Shown: in pieces, positions 48,600-61,339 of the stretch
Layout: each line of letters starts with the position of its first letter
Numbering within the stretch: position 1 is the stretch's first letter
Origin: Nageia nagi
Taxonomy: Eukaryota; Pinophyta
Reading direction: 5' to 3'
DNA length: 64,000 nt
Assembly (NCBI GenBank): GCA_050084985.1
Contig: JBITNC010000001.1
Coordinates: 115,196,001-115,260,000 of the forward strand
Notes under the pieces: model-generated
The model's database searches: none
What the model saw: the letters and a program-made list of their open reading frames with translations, nothing else
Told to the model about the DNA's origin: nothing
Program-made: the position numbers and the translations under genes

Positions 48600-49126
48600 C
48601 TTTATTCCCCTCGCTATGGTTATCATCTCTTCTGATTCAAAGGACTCAATTCAAGATGCTGTAAAGGTTCTCACCTCTTTGGGTGAGGTCGAAAGTGAGG
48701 AACAACTCCATGGAAGCAGCCATATGAAGAACATAATTTTATTTGATCCTGAGGACCAACCTAAAAAAATGAAAAGAGGAGATCAAAAAAGAAAATTTAG
48801 TTATTTTCTCCCTCCCACAAGCTGGATTCATTGCTGCAAATTTTTGGAAGTCTCATGCAATATGCCAGTCCATCAGACAATCTTATGATGATGATCATGA
48901 GCGAAGGGAAAGATTGCGAAAGCTACACAGAATGAGAACATCCATCAAAAGGCTACTAGAGGGCATCTTGTTGGATAGAATTTCTGATCAATAGGAAAAC
49001 ATCATCAAAGTTGGGTGGGATTTCATGGACAAGATGGAGAATGCTACAGCAAGAGAAAGATATAACTTGGAAATGGACACTTTTGCTTATGTTACTGATC
49101 TATACTCTCTATTTGGTTATCATTGA
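48600..49126 (+). pseudogene. Unidentified protein relic
   Basis: The frame of ORF 48487-48888 reads as soluble charged protein from about 48630 (SSDSKDSIQDAVKVLTSLG, then a lysine-rich KKMKRGDQKRK block). At about 48815 the sense moves to another frame, AGFIAANFWKSHAICQSIRQ, and continues with an arginine-rich RRERLRKLHRMRTSIKR helix to a TGA at 49124-49126, with one TAG near 48992. The helical, charged C-terminus suggests a DNA- or protein-binding factor or a gag-like protein. I recognise no family. Confidence 0.35.
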
Positions 49127-49130
49127 TGGA

Positions 49131-49837
49131 TGTATATATGCTCAAAAATGATTTATTATTTATTTAGTAAATCATATTTAGACTTCCTAAATAACTTATT
49201 GCAATATAACAAATGTTAGGATAAAGTTGATATTACAATGCAATGCCATGTGTTATATTATTTACCATGGTTCATATTTAAAGTATATTGAATACAACAA
49301 TGTTTATATTATTGCTAGAGGTTGGCCTTCACTCCTCTCTATGTCTTTATAGGCTTATATGCAAGTGGAATAGGTTGACCTCCAGAGATCGAAACTCTTT
49401 GATATGAAAAGATCTTTAATATGTGGTTGTCTACCACAATCTTCATCAAGAAATGATGTCTCTAGATGCCACCTATTATGAGAAATTGTTATACTCTGAG
49501 CTTTAAAACTTTCTATCTTTGATGCACTACAAAATTCTACATATTTAAGATTGTTAATGACATGCGTCTTTAGGATCGAGGATTCCAAGTTTTGGTGGCC
49601 AAAGCTATTGATTCATGCATGTGAAGACCTATCACATGGCTCACCCCCAATTCGATCCTAATTCTGTGAATATTCATTGCCATTTTCTTTTAAGGATTGC
49701 ATATACACTTCATATCAGGTGCATTCTTTTCATGTATGGTTTTTGTATCTGATAAAGTGTACATATCTATCTCTTCCTATATTGTAGATCTTTTATTTAT
49801 TATGTATACTCGTATTTTACACAATTTAGAGTCTACA
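49131..49837 (+). repeat. Left LTR of the non-autonomous element
   Basis: 707 bp; its first bases (TGTATATATGCTC) have diverged from the right copy (TGTAGACATTT), but the rest aligns to the end GTCTACA. Confidence 0.75.
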
Positions 49838-51302
49838 TTTTAGTGAACTTGACATTCTTACACACCTATATTCCATTCTAAGGTATCCATTCTTAAGAGT
49901 TATGAATCCATTCATGTTATTATCTCTCCCCTTACCCGAGGTGCTTAGAGTGATAGCTTGAGAAAATGATAAAACTAGGATTTGTTCTACTTATGTTCCA
50001 AAGATGACTTTGAATGAAGAACAATCTAGGATTTTTAGAAGTAAGGTCCATTTTAATGAGATCAGGAGAAGTAAAATGATATCCTTATCTCTTTTTGATT
50101 TTATCCATTAGTTGTTGAATGAAATCCCATTGCTCATTGGGTGAGGGCATCTCTATCCTCTCCTGTAACCTCTTCTAGGATTGATCCATGGATGTTATCT
50201 GAGAATCCCTTACTACAAGTGTGGTCTGAAAAGTGGATCGTTGTGATTGCAAGTTCGGAAACATGGTCTCAAAAGGATTTAGTCTCTTAATCTCTACCTC
50301 TATGGTAGCAATCTGAGTAGCATTCTCTCCTAAAGAACACATAGAAGTCATAAGTCAGTTTGTTTTCCATAACATGTTAACAAAAAAAAAATCAAAAGTG
50401 TCATGAACCAACAAATGTGTTATAGAGTGTTACCTGTTGAAATAAGATGTACAAACTCAACCAAGGCCTCTAGTCCTGGTGTTGGTATGAAGGGCTTGGG
50501 AGGGTTGCTCTCGCATTGGTATGACATGCTACAAATCCTTGAATATTTGTTTGAAAATGCCATTATTTCACAAATATGCATTGTAATGGAAATGTTGAAC
50601 AAAATAAAAAAAGACATGGTTATGAAATTTTATGAAAATAATATTGTCAACGATGTACTTTTACTTTGAAAATCAATAAAATCAATCAATTCAATGTGAT
50701 TAAATGTGCAAAATTGTTAAGTAAGGCTAATAAATATTTGAATTTCGGGTACTGTTTATGGAAGTTAAATGGAATCATCTCAATGATGGATACAAATTCA
50801 ATGCTACGCTAACAAATATTTTCAAGGCCATGGTCACTCCATGAACAAAATCTCTCATAAATTATAAGTTATTCCAAGCTTGGAGCATCAAAAGACCTCA
50901 TCATCTTCATAATCATGGTTCAATAGAACTATGTATTTCAATGACCATAATGACATAATGGATATCATATTTATTTCATCCTTATTTTTTCAAATGATTA
51001 TTCTTTCATGGGATATGATCTATGCAGTATTATGTTGGATTGTTCTCAAAAAGATATTATCCGAAAGAGTATAACCCAAATAAAGGTACTCTCCTCATAC
51101 ATGAATTCCAATTTTTGACTTGATTTCCAAAAGAAGCTAGAGCGAGAGGTAATACAAGACCAAAAAGGGCAAAAGACATATCATACTCAACATAACGATT
51201 GAAAAAGGGAAGTCCACTTTATTGTTAAAAATTTTCTCTTCTCTAAACTTCTTTGGATTATGCAATTTCAATGCTTTTCATTTCATATCCAAAGAGGAAA
51301 AA

Positions 51303-52013
51303 TGTAGACATTTAAAAATGATTTATTATTTATTTAATAAATCATATTTAGACTTCTTAAATGAATGCAATATAACAAATGTCAAGATAAAATTGATATT
51401 ACAATGCAATGCCATGTGTTATATTAAGTGTTATATCATTTACCATGGTTCATATTTAAAGTATCTTGAGTACAACAATGATTATATTATTATTAGAAGT
51501 CGGCCTTCACTCTTCTCTATGTGTTTGTAGGTTGTATATGCAAATGGAATAGGCTGACCTTAACAGATCAAAACTCTTTGATATGATAAGATCGTTAATA
51601 GGGAGTTGTGTACCGTAATCTTCATAAGACAATGGTGTCTCTATACTCTCTATTATGAAACATTGTTATACTTTGAGCTTTGAAATTTTCTATCTTTGAT
51701 GCACTACATAATTATGCATATTCAACCTCGTTAATGGCATGCATATTGAGAATAAAGGATTCCAAATTTTGGTGGCTAAAGCAATTGATTCATGCATGTG
51801 AAGATCCATTATGAGCTCTTCTCCAATCCGATCCCAATCCTTTGAAGATTCATTACCATTTGCTTTTGAGGATTGTACACACTTCATATATCAAGTGCAT
51901 ATTTTTCATGTATATTTGTTGTATCTAATATAGTGTACATATCTATCTCTTTTTATATTATAGATCTTTTATTTATTGTGTATATTCATATTTTACACAA
52001 TTTAGAGTCTACA
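51303..52013 (+). repeat. Right LTR of the non-autonomous element
   Basis: 711 bp, TGTAGAC...GTCTACA, preceded by a purine tract. Confidence 0.8.
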
Positions 52014-52020
52014 AGATGGA

Positions 52021-52739
52021 TACTCCTTCCAAAGGTGGAAGTGAGATGTAAGATAATGTATATAATCATATACTCAATGATATATCATAATGATTTTTGT
52101 AAGACAGATTTTTGGGCCTTGTATTAAAAACCACTATTGATATAAATTTACTGTCGACCAAAAATAAAAAATTTGTTGATAGTTAATTTTTTGGTAAGAT
52201 TTGATTATCTTGAAGATATCACATACACATATTTGTTGACGAGGTAGCACCTTCCACCTTAATTTAATTATTCTTTGAATACCATGTGTAACTACCATGA
52301 TATTGATAATAGTAATAAAAAAATGCAAACATTGAATAATGTAAGAGTTATATCTATATTTTTTTTAAATCAATGATCGAGAATCATTATGGATAGCTCT
52401 TTACTATAGAAAATTTTAGTGGTGAATCTTTGTATATACACAAATATTTGCCTTTATGAAATTTACATATGACCAATATGATCAACTTGTATTTTCCATT
52501 ATTAACTTACAATAATTTTTACGATGTACATTAGCTTTTTTGGGTAGGGCCTTTAATAGTTTTACAATGCTTTGACCATTTAAATTTAAATCACCTATAA
52601 CACAAAATATTATAAGGCTCTTTTTGTGTTGAGATTGTAAATAAATCTCATATATCTTGATACCCTAATCTATGCTAAATGCAATAGCAATCCTCATATA
52701 TGATAAACAATAATCACCCTACAATTTTTTAAATTCCTT
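52021..52739. other. AT-rich flank, no gene seen
   Basis: No coherent frame or repeat boundary recognised between the LTR element and the LINE. Confidence 0.5.
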
Positions 52740-52874
52740 TAAAAGAGAATGGTCTAGAGAGCGCCAAAGAACTAAAGACCTACATGAGAGTTTAGGGTTT
52801 TCTCTTATTTTATACTGCCACCTTAGATTAGTGTGTAGGATAGTATTTATTGCAGCCACTACATATCCTTTTTA

Positions 52875-53750
52875 ATGTCAGTCTCTCCTTTTGTAGCTTC
52901 ATTTGAAGCTGATGGTGAGAGAAATGGCTCTCCCTCTAAGCAAGAAGCCACAAAAATTTGTCCCTAAGGTGTTTGCAAAGTTATGTCTGAACCAAACTTT
53001 GTTGTTCCATTTATTGAGTTTAATTAGGTGTGTTCATGGCTGGAGAATAATACCCTTATTGGGTATTTTCTCGGATGTATCCCACCTCATTCTACTCTTA
53101 GGACTTGGATAGACCAATATTAGCATCCTTATGGTATGCAGGTTGAACATGTTCAAAACTTGTCCAAAGGTATTTTTCACTTCCATTTTGCTTCTCTTGA
53201 ACATGTGCAAAAGGTGTTGAGTAAGAGGCCTAGTTATGTTCACCAAACTATGTTCATGTTCCAACCTTGGACTCATGATTTCTCTGTCAATGTTGTTGCA
53301 TCTTTGGAAATTCCTATGTGGGTAGAATTCCCAGACCTTCCATTAGCCCTCTGGCCATTTATGCGCCATTTTATCAATTTTCTTGGGTCCTTTGTGTGTG
53401 ATGAACCCGCCCAATTTTTTTCGTTTAGGCCCTCTCGAAGTATGTGTGTCCGAGTGGATATGGCCAAGACATTGAAAGAGTACATAGAAATTCAGGTGGG
53501 TTCTACCTGAGTCTATCGTGTGGTGCATGTTAGTCTCCCCAACACATGTTTTAGGTGCCAGTCTCCCTCTCACTGTATTCAAGATTTTTCCTTGACGGCA
53601 GAAAAGTTCAAAGCCAAAGTTGTAGCAATGGCTTCCAAGGCCTCTGCTTTGACCACTCCTGTAACTCCTCTTAAGGCGAAGTAGGGACATTGGGATGATG
53701 TACCCTTTAAAAAGGTAAGAATAACAAGAATTCCTCCAAGTCTTATGTGG
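52875..53750 (+). pseudogene. LINE ORF1 relic (nucleic-acid-binding protein)
   Basis: From ATG 52875 one frame runs for about 290 codons, with in-frame stops at 52965 and at a few later points. The first part is Ser/Glu-rich. The middle reads like the RNA-binding domain found in plant LINE ORF1 and related proteins (DUF4283 type: W-LIGYFLGCIPP, GIFHFHFAS-EHVQKVL, WTHDFSVN, PMWVEFPDLPL, then V-VDMAKTL). It ends in a decayed CCHC knuckle, CFRCQSPSHCIQDF, whose last Cys is Phe. ORF1 protein coats the element RNA in the ribonucleoprotein particle. Confidence 0.75.
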
Positions 53751-54085
53751 TAGTGATTACGGTGACCCCTCCTCGACAACTGTAGGTTGCAGCCTCGATT
53801 CATCCTTTTCACTCTTCTAGTGATAATGATAAGGAATTTTAAGATGATTCCCATCTGCCTTTGGTTTCCTCCATTATTCAATGCTTGGAAGATGTTGATA
53901 GAGGATATTCCCATGGTTCAGGTTGGTGTTCCCGTAGCCCTTCAACCCGAGATAATCATGCACACTTTGATAAAAAATGACATACGACCTTGTAGTCGGA
54001 CTTGCCTATGCATAACTCCTTCCTCTCGCTTACAAAAGAGGGTGGCGGTGCTAGTGTTAATATGCACCTAAACCTATCTTTATGA

Positions 54086-57000
54086 TTTTTTCTCTTGGAA
54101 TGTTAGAAGACTAACAGGCCCAATCAGAAGATATTTGGTTTGTAAATAATTTAATACTTGCTCTAGCTTGTATGGTACCCTTGATTTTGTCTGTTTACAA
54201 GAAGTCAAAGCACTTGAGTTTACTCTTCAATCAACTTGCTTTATGTTATGGCTTGGCCAGCAGATGTATGCCACTAATCACCCTCATGGGCAAGGAGGAG
54301 TTGTCATTATGCTCAATAAATAGTGGAATGCTATTATAGTTTCATGGGAAATGAACCCTTCCAATTATGTTGTCTGGGTTTTGATAGAAATTGGTAGCCT
54401 TCCTTTTGGAATTATCAATGTTTTATGCCCCTAATGAAGTTGTTGATAGTTGTGACCTGTGGAAGTGGTGTGCGTTATCCTTACCTCCTATGGTTTGGCT
54501 TATGTGCAAAGATTTTGACATGGTGGAAAAAGATTTTGATAAGCTTAGATTGACTCCCAATAGATGGGCCATTGGAGAGCATCATGCTTGGTATTTTATG
54601 AAAAGTAAACTGGTTTGTTTGATCCCAATGTGTGTTTCTCTCCAAAGCTTTTCCTTGAGCATGATTGGTACTCTTGGTCTAATTTTTAGTCAGGTACTAC
54701 CAGAGTTCTAAAATATCTTGATAGAGCTATGCTTTCTGACCAAGGGGATTTTTCTTTTTTCAAAAGGAATCCCTCTATTCCTTTTGTAGAAATTATTCTT
54801 GACATGACAACCTCAGATCATTTGCCCATTATGTTTACTATTAATGTGTCTGTTGCCCATCTTCAAACCTATAAGTCTCAGTTCTTTCTTAACAACTCTA
54901 TTTTTCAGCATCCCCCCACCTTATGTCATATCCAGAGGGTCTAGAATTTGGTTCCTAGACCTTCTAGAGAGTTTGGTTGGATTGAATGGTGGTCAGATGC
55001 TAATCATAGAAGTGTAATTCTGTTGCATAGTTTCAGGAAAAAACAACTCAATTACATAGATATTCTAATAAAGCCTTGCGAGATGAGCTTTTTAATATGT
55101 CAGTCTGCCTTGAGCTTAGCCCTTTTGATACCTTTCTTCAAATGCATGCTACTAAAATCTATCATGAACTCAAAATCATTAAGTTGTATGAAGCCAAAGG
55201 TGCTCAGATCAAATCCCAACTTCATTGGCTTAAAATTGGTGATCGGGTATCCAAAGATTTTTTTCAAAGATTAAGGCCTCCTCGAAAATCTATTCAATTC
55301 AAAGCCCTCATGGATCAAGGGAATAGACTCACTTCCCTTCTTGAGATTGATGGCTAGTTCACTAAGCATTATACCCAAGTTTTTTTAGCTTAGCAATATT
55401 CCCCTGCTAGATTAGTAGCTTTTCAAGCTCGCAAGGATGTTATCCTAAATAGATTGTCTGAAGTTCATAAATTGGAGTGTGAGAAACCCCTTTCTCTTTG
55501 TGAATTATTTGTAGCCTTGTCTCAAATGGAGAATGGTAAAGCTCTGAAGCTAGATAGTTTTCCCTATGAGTTTTACAAAGCATGCTAGGAATTTGTGGGT
55601 CTTGATTTGCATAAAGTTTATTATGAGGCCATGCTCTTTGGATCACTTGGGTGCTTAATCAATAGAGGAAAAATCGAGTTTATTCTTAAACCTAGCGATC
55701 TTGATCTCATTACCAATTGGTGTCCAATTACTTTACTGAGTGTCAGTTACAAGATTATTGCTAAAGCTATGGCTCTGTGGCTTCTCCCTTTGCTTCCCAT
55801 CATTATCTAGAACAAACAAATTTTATTCAAAATAGATACATATTGGACAATGTGTTGATAGTTTGGGAAGGTATGGAATGGGCTCGGTTTTCAAATCAAC
55901 ATACTCTATTTATCAAAATAGATTTTGAAAAAGCATATGGTCATATTGAATGGATTTGCATTTTATCTATGCTTGAGGCTCTTGGTTTTGAGCTCCGTTT
56001 TGTGCATACAATGCACATGTTGTTTCAAGATGCTTCAACAGTTCTATCTCTTAACAACTCTTAGACAGAGGCTATTGGCTTGCATCTTTTTATCCAGCAA
56101 GGGTATCTTTTGGTCCCATCTCTTTTTATTCTAGCAATTGAAGCTTTTGGATATTTGCTAACTAAGAAGGCTTCTCTCAGACTGCTTAGAGGGATCACTC
56201 TTATAGGTAATTCTAGATAGTTAATTAATGGTCATTTTGTTGATGACTCTTTTTTAACTATCCATAAGGATGAGAAGTTGGATTCTCAAGCTTTCTCATG
56301 TTTAGACATTTTTTGTAAAGCTTCAAGCTCCAATATTTAGTGGCACAAGATTGTTTGTTATAAACAATCTTCTTTTACCCCAACCTCATTGGCTTGATTC
56401 TTTCAAATGGAGTTGGATATTTCTCGGAGAAGTGTTTAAGTTACCCCCTTTGCCTTTCAAGGTTCACCTTCTCAACTTTGGACGTATGTAGTTGCCAAAG
56501 TTCAAAAGAAATTGGAATACTGAGCTACTAAAAAACTTTCTTTGGTTGGGAAGTTTCAAATTTGTTTTGAAGTCCTTGCGTCCACCCACGTTTACTATTC
56601 TTCTTGTTGGGTTCCTTCACAAGATTCATATAGTAAGTTACAAAAGCTTCTACGTAATTTTCTTTGGGCTTCTACTTTTGACAAAAAGAGTTTTCTTAGA
56701 GTTTCTTGGGATGTTTGTTGTTTACCTAAAAGCTCTGGCGGCATGGGTTTGTTTAATTGTAAAAGATAAAGCATGGCTTTATGTGCTAAATGGATTATTC
56801 GTGCCTTCAAAGGTAATGAGGAATGGAAAATCCTCTTTCGTCATTTCATTGCCTCAAGGGTTCCCCTAAAGAGAAAAGGTTGATCGAGCATGGGTTTTCC
56901 TTCCCTTGTCCTCACCCCTGTTACAATTTCCATTTCAAGCTTCTTTATCATTAAGAGCATATGGAAGGCTTGGTAACAGTTCAACCCTTGGATTCATTGG

Positions 57001-57690
57001 AAAGGTGTCAGCTGTAATAGAGGTTCCTTTGTCAATTTGCTTAATTTGTGGTGGTCACCTTTTCTTAAATTCAATGGCCTATCACTGGCTCAAGCTTCTT
57101 GTTTGCATGGTCAAAGGTTTTTCAAAAAGGGGGTAGTCACAATAGCAGATTTTTCCAATTCTTCTTTAAGGGATTAGCTTTCCTAGGATAATTTCAAATG
57201 CAAGTGATAAACATACTTTTGATACAATGATTGAGCTCATGCCATTTTCTTTCTAGCCTAAAATAAGTGGTCGATTTCAACGACCATGGTGGAAAGACTG
57301 GGGGTGGTATGGCCATATTCCCTTGCATGATTACAAGGTCAAGCATGGTTATCATTGGCTTTCGTATGTGCTGCCCATTGTTCCTAAACTTAATGTGAGA
57401 TGGGATCTAGCTTCTACTCATAGATGTTGGAAATTAAGGTTTAAGACAACTTGGGATCTTACCTGGAGCCGAAAAAAACATTCTTTGCTTGTAGTATGTT
57501 ATGTCAGGGTTTACCTCTTGGCTGTCGCCTCACCCATATTAAGGTTCTGAATCCTCGATGTCCTTTTTGTCAAGATTTTGAGACTACCATGCACCTCTTT
57601 TGGTCTTGCCCTTGTGCTTCTGAAGCTTGGGCATGTATATCAACCTTATTTGCGCCTTATCTTGCTTGTGATTTTTTGTGGTAGCATGCT
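54086..57690 (+). pseudogene. LINE ORF2 relic: endonuclease, RT, zf-RVT
   Basis: The endonuclease starts FFSWNVRRLTG (54086), has CLQEVKA near 54195 (the catalytic Glu) and TSDHLPIM near 54810. The RT follows from about 55070: GDRVSKDFFQ, ENGKALKLDSFPYEFYK, the ILKP...NWCPITLL block near 55680, QTNFIQNRYILDNVL, catalytic motif A as IDFEKAYGHIEW (55917), and FVDDS near 56235 in place of FADDT. A zf-RVT-like end lies at about 57270-57680, with CPFCQDFETTMHLFWSCP. Frames change many times and stops are frequent, so it cannot make a protein. The DFEKAYD type separates it from the LINE relic at 18230-18660. Confidence 0.85.
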
Positions 57691-58260
57691 TTACTTGAGA
57701 CCCTCTTGCTTTCAACACTCCTTTAAGTAAATTATGACACATGTTCAAAGTGGGCTTGCTTTTCAATATTTGGAAGCAAACGACTAATAATATTTTCGGA
57801 TAGAATGATCCTTGTGTAGAATTTTTGATAGCTAACAAACATCTTGTATATTATGATGTCTTGCTACAAATACAGAACCATGTCAAGGTGGTCAACTTGG
57901 ACATGGCCAAGGTGGTTCAAGATATGGAACATCTTGAATCCTTTTTGGACTATTGGGACAATGCACCATGTACAATGAGCCAACTACTGCCAAATAGCCT
58001 TTCTCAAACTGGTGGATCCATGTCCCATTCCTATCGATGTCCTCCGTTACATGCCTGTTTGCAAAGCTTTAAACGACATTGGTTGTAGCCCTCACGATGC
58101 ATGTTTAATGATCCAAGTGTTGGTTCTTTCCACCAACAAAATACATGGATTGCCAACTGCACTCCTCTAGTGGCTGTACTCGTGTGGGGAGGATGTAGTA
58201 CATTGGTTGCTCATGCGCATTCAATTTAGTCATGCCCACCCTCTCCACGTCAACTTGTTA

Positions 58261-59157
58261 TAAGCTAGAGTCCAATACTAGCATATAATGCAGATTTAAA
58301 GGCTCTCCGTGCGAACGATGGATGGAACTTAAAATGCATTTCTTCCAATACTTGAGAGAAGTAGGTAGCTCTTGATAAGGATCTAGCTCCTGAATATCCC
58401 CGCTCTGATCATTAAATGTATTTTTTGGATATCTTTTAGTCATGATCCCTCTGCAATGACTGAAGTAGATTGTTAAAATGTTTTTTTCTCAAAAGTTTTA
58501 AGATGATATGAAAAAAAAATTCTAAAATAGCACTCTTATATGCCTATCATATATTATATATATTTTTATATAATATATTTTTATTTCTATTATTCTGAAG
58601 CTATATTCCCTTGCACCTCATAATAACAAATAACATGTATCGCTTACAACAATAACTACCATGCATTTGAATGAAGTATATACAAATCAAATTCTAAACA
58701 TATCTCCAATACTATAATTATGTAAATATAAACATAACAGAGATTAAAGACCCCGGAGATTTCTCCATCAAAATCACGGTCAACTACCCCAATAAAATCC
58801 TTAATAAGGAATAAACCGATAATAATAAGAAAGAATACCCTAATCAGATGAATATCATTCCCAAAACATAGAAATAAAAACGTGATAGACAATCATTTGA
58901 AGCATATATTTTTGAATGGAAAAAATTGATAAAAGACCAATTATCTGATACTTGTATAATTCTTCATAGAGATTATATGGTTCAATGATAAATTGACACT
59001 CGTAATCTTATAATAGCAATTATTTCATACAGTTCATCATCCTCAAGATCTTGCATTGTTTTATTATCAATTGAGAGAGAGCATATTTTAAAAAAATAAA
59101 TATCTTGATATGCCTTGCCTTCAACTAAATTTAATCCTCCCATACCAAAGAAATTTC
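58261..59157. other. Intergenic stretch, no gene confirmed
   Basis: A minus-strand frame at 58982-59182 starts with GRRNFFGMGGLNL, faintly like a thylakoid twin-arginine region, and another at 58656-58892 is hydrophobic. Neither is enough to name a gene. Confidence 0.35.
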
Positions 59158-59755
59158 TACGCCCATTTACTCTTAAGTCCATTTACTCCCAACTTCCCCA
59201 ACATGAAGGGACAAACAAAATCTTTGTAAACTTTTACCATTTTTTTATGTCAATATTTTTTCAATATAATTTTCATTTCCAACTTCAAAAATACCTCTAC
59301 TACTTATTCTTGTTATCATTTAGCTGTTTCTCTGTTCATTTTCATTTAGGTATCATGAAAAATGTGTGCCAGATGATGCGACAAAATCTTCATACCCTTA
59401 CTCATAAAATAAAAATGTATTCATACTATTGCTACTGTGCTTTTATTTATGAAAACTGATAAAAGCTGCTGATGAAGGCAGCCTATACATAAACCATCCT
59501 TAACCACAGCGGCAGTAAGCTTTATTATTTTGAAGATAACTGTTCAAGTTCTCCATCCTCTTAAACATAGTTCCTTGCAATAAGTCAGATCCTCAAACAC
59601 CTGAAATGAACCAACTGCACTTCAGTAGTAGTACACATGAATCTTACCTTTGGAATGTAAGAAAATTGCTACATATCCTTCGGTGGTCAGTTAGAAGTGG
59701 ATGAAGTTCAAGAAATTTGTTATTGAACTAGGAAAAATACTACTCTCCATTCTTC
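59158..59755. repeat. Diverged direct repeat, copy 1
   Basis: About 600 bp matching 62424-63010 with roughly 15% difference. Shared blocks include GCTGATGAAGGCA/GCTGATGAAGGCAACC, CACCTGAAATGAACCAA and AGAAGTGGATGAAGTTCAAG. On the minus strand both copies show TTCATTTCAGGT, an acceptor-like site, followed by ~70 bases of similar exon-like sequence (AGAGGATGGA). Confidence 0.8.
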
Positions 59756-60582
59756 ACTAAAAAGTTGGAGAGGACTTTGTCTTTCACGCTAATCCTGATA
59801 TCTTTACTCATTTCTTCCAGCTTTCATATTCAACAAGTTTTAAAATCCAAATCTAAACCACACGCCCCGCAATGGTCTATTATGACAAATCTAATAATGT
59901 TATAAGTTTCAATCATTTCCTTCCTATTTCCATATCCAACAGGTTTTAAAAATCCACATACAAAACAGATGCCCCTGCAGTAGTCTATTATAATCAGTCT
60001 TGCAATAGTCTATTGTGATCAATCTCTAGAAACTCCTCAGTGCCTAAAAACGCATTCCACATTTTGGCTAACATAAATCGAAATGTATATAACAATTAAA
60101 AGATCTTACAGATTTAGTTGAGCATGTCATACCTACAAACAAATATCTAAGAAATAGGTCGGGCAAACCCTGAAACAAACTATGGGCGGACACTCGTGTA
60201 GACCCACTTGAACATTTTTAAGGTTATATACCAGTCAGATAATGAAGCCCTTTTTTTAAAGATATTCTCCACATAAAACAGGATCCCTTCTAAACGCCCG
60301 GAAACAATTCACAACAATACCATTCATAAATAATGTAGAGAATGTCTTTTTAGTGGATAAACAGCTGCTGTTCATGATTTTGCTATTTTGTGATCAAACA
60401 ATCGCAACCAGATCCTAAATAATGGAAATAAAACACATAACCCCAACACCCACAATCTACAATGTCAGTTAGCTGAAACAGAAATTTAAAGATAAAATAC
60501 AACACAACACAGATAAACACAAAACAACACCCATAAACCCCAAAAAAGGACTATCAAGATAACCATATCAACATATGTAATA
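59756..60582. other. Stretch with a ~115-bp tandem duplication
   Basis: Copies near 59822-59900 and 59930-60005 share ATTCAACAAGTTTTAAAA/ATCCAACAGGTTTTAAAAA and GTCTATTAT. No gene is seen. Confidence 0.6.
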
Positions 60583-60753
60583 CTACTCCACAGGAATTAA
60601 CACCTGCGTTTGCTTGAAATTCTCTCATGCCTTCATATATATGACTTCCCTGTACAACTTTGGTTGCCCACCATCCAGTCTCCACTGTCAGATAACTCCT
60701 GCCACCATCTGCTGTTGGGCCTTCACCACCTCGGAAAAGAACAGTGCTGCATT
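60583..60753 (-). pseudogene. Cystatin (cysteine protease inhibitor) pseudo-exon
   Basis: From 60753 down, the minus strand reads NAALFFSEVVKAQQQMVAGVI, stop, QWRLDGGQPKLYREVIYMKA, stop, ENFKQTQVLIPVE, and a TAG at 60583-60585. This is the C-terminal two thirds of a plant phytocystatin. QMVAG (60697-60711) is the QxVxG loop that enters the papain active site, LYREV corresponds to LYEAKVWVKP, and the second TGA stands where the conserved Trp of the PW/W motif belongs. Both interruptions are TGA (60688-60690, 60625-60627). A pyrimidine tract ending CAAAG precedes the Asn, so this looks like a last exon after an intron. The first exon, with the LARFAV signature, was not found. Confidence 0.75.
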
Positions 60754-61339
60754 CTTTGGAGAGAAAAAAAGAACGAAAAGCTCACTCCCACATGCATGAC
60801 ACAGTGATCAATACATACAAATCAAATTCAACAATAGCAAAATACTGCTACAATGCATAACTCCTGCTTCTGTGCTCCATGACTGCATATTCTACCAAGC
60901 CCTTAAACCCTCTATTCTACTGAACATGTGGAACACGATCTATACCTCACGTGAATACCCATCTTCTCCATTCTTAATGCCATTAAAGGTGTCAATCCTT
61001 CTCCTTCAATGTCATGCATGACCTCTATACAAGAATACCAACAAGTCTAGCCCACCTTTCAGATGATCAGCTGTACGTATACTGATACAAATCCTATGGT
61101 TGTCTTTAAGTCAGACAGCGAAAAGCCCAGACACATTATATGCTTATCCCTCTAACAACTCTCGGTTTCGCAGGGAAAAGTAACCTGAAATGTGATTTCA
61201 ACCGACTACCACTTAAAAGACAGTATGGGAGGCCTTACTAGATGGCACATGAAAAAAAATGGATCTAATCGAGAGAAAAGAAGAGAAGATACACACCAAG
61301 AGGAGAGAGGACAAGGACAAAGCTAGTAACTTCGAAAAT
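60754..61339. other. Intergenic or intron-like stretch upstream of the cystatin relic
   Basis: It is slightly richer in GC than the rest of the window. No cystatin first exon or other gene is recognised on either strand. Confidence 0.4.

Larger units (their letters stand above)
49131..52013 (+). mobile_element. Non-autonomous LTR retroelement (LARD/TRIM-like)
   Basis: Two direct repeats of about 0.7 kb, 49131-49837 and 51303-52013, share start TGTA and end GTCTACA, the latter the reverse complement of TGTAGAC at the start of the right copy. A purine tract (AAAGAGGAAAAA, 51291-51302) directly precedes the right repeat. GATGGA flanks the element on both sides (49125-49130 and 52015-52020, offset by one base), consistent with a target duplication. 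The 1.46-kb interior has no recognisable gag or pol, and the sequence after the left LTR (TTTTAGTGAACTTGACATT) is not a standard primer site. The LTRs differ by roughly 10% by eye. Confidence 0.75.
52740..58260 (+). mobile_element. Near full-length L1-type LINE, degenerate
   Basis: Two ORF relics in order, ORF1 (52875 to about 53750) and ORF2 (about 54086-57690), cover all expected domains of a plant L1 element in one orientation. The 5' and 3' limits are estimates, because no clear poly(A) tail or target duplication was found; the nearest A-run is at about 58507-58530. After the last recognised domain the sequence to about 58090 still reads as protein in places and is probably the ORF2 tail. 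Confidence 0.8.

Noticed and set aside
58982-59182. Twin-arginine-like GRRNFFGMGGL in a minus-strand frame
   Set aside because: It faintly recalls the thylakoid signal of polyphenol oxidases, but nothing downstream supports that enzyme.
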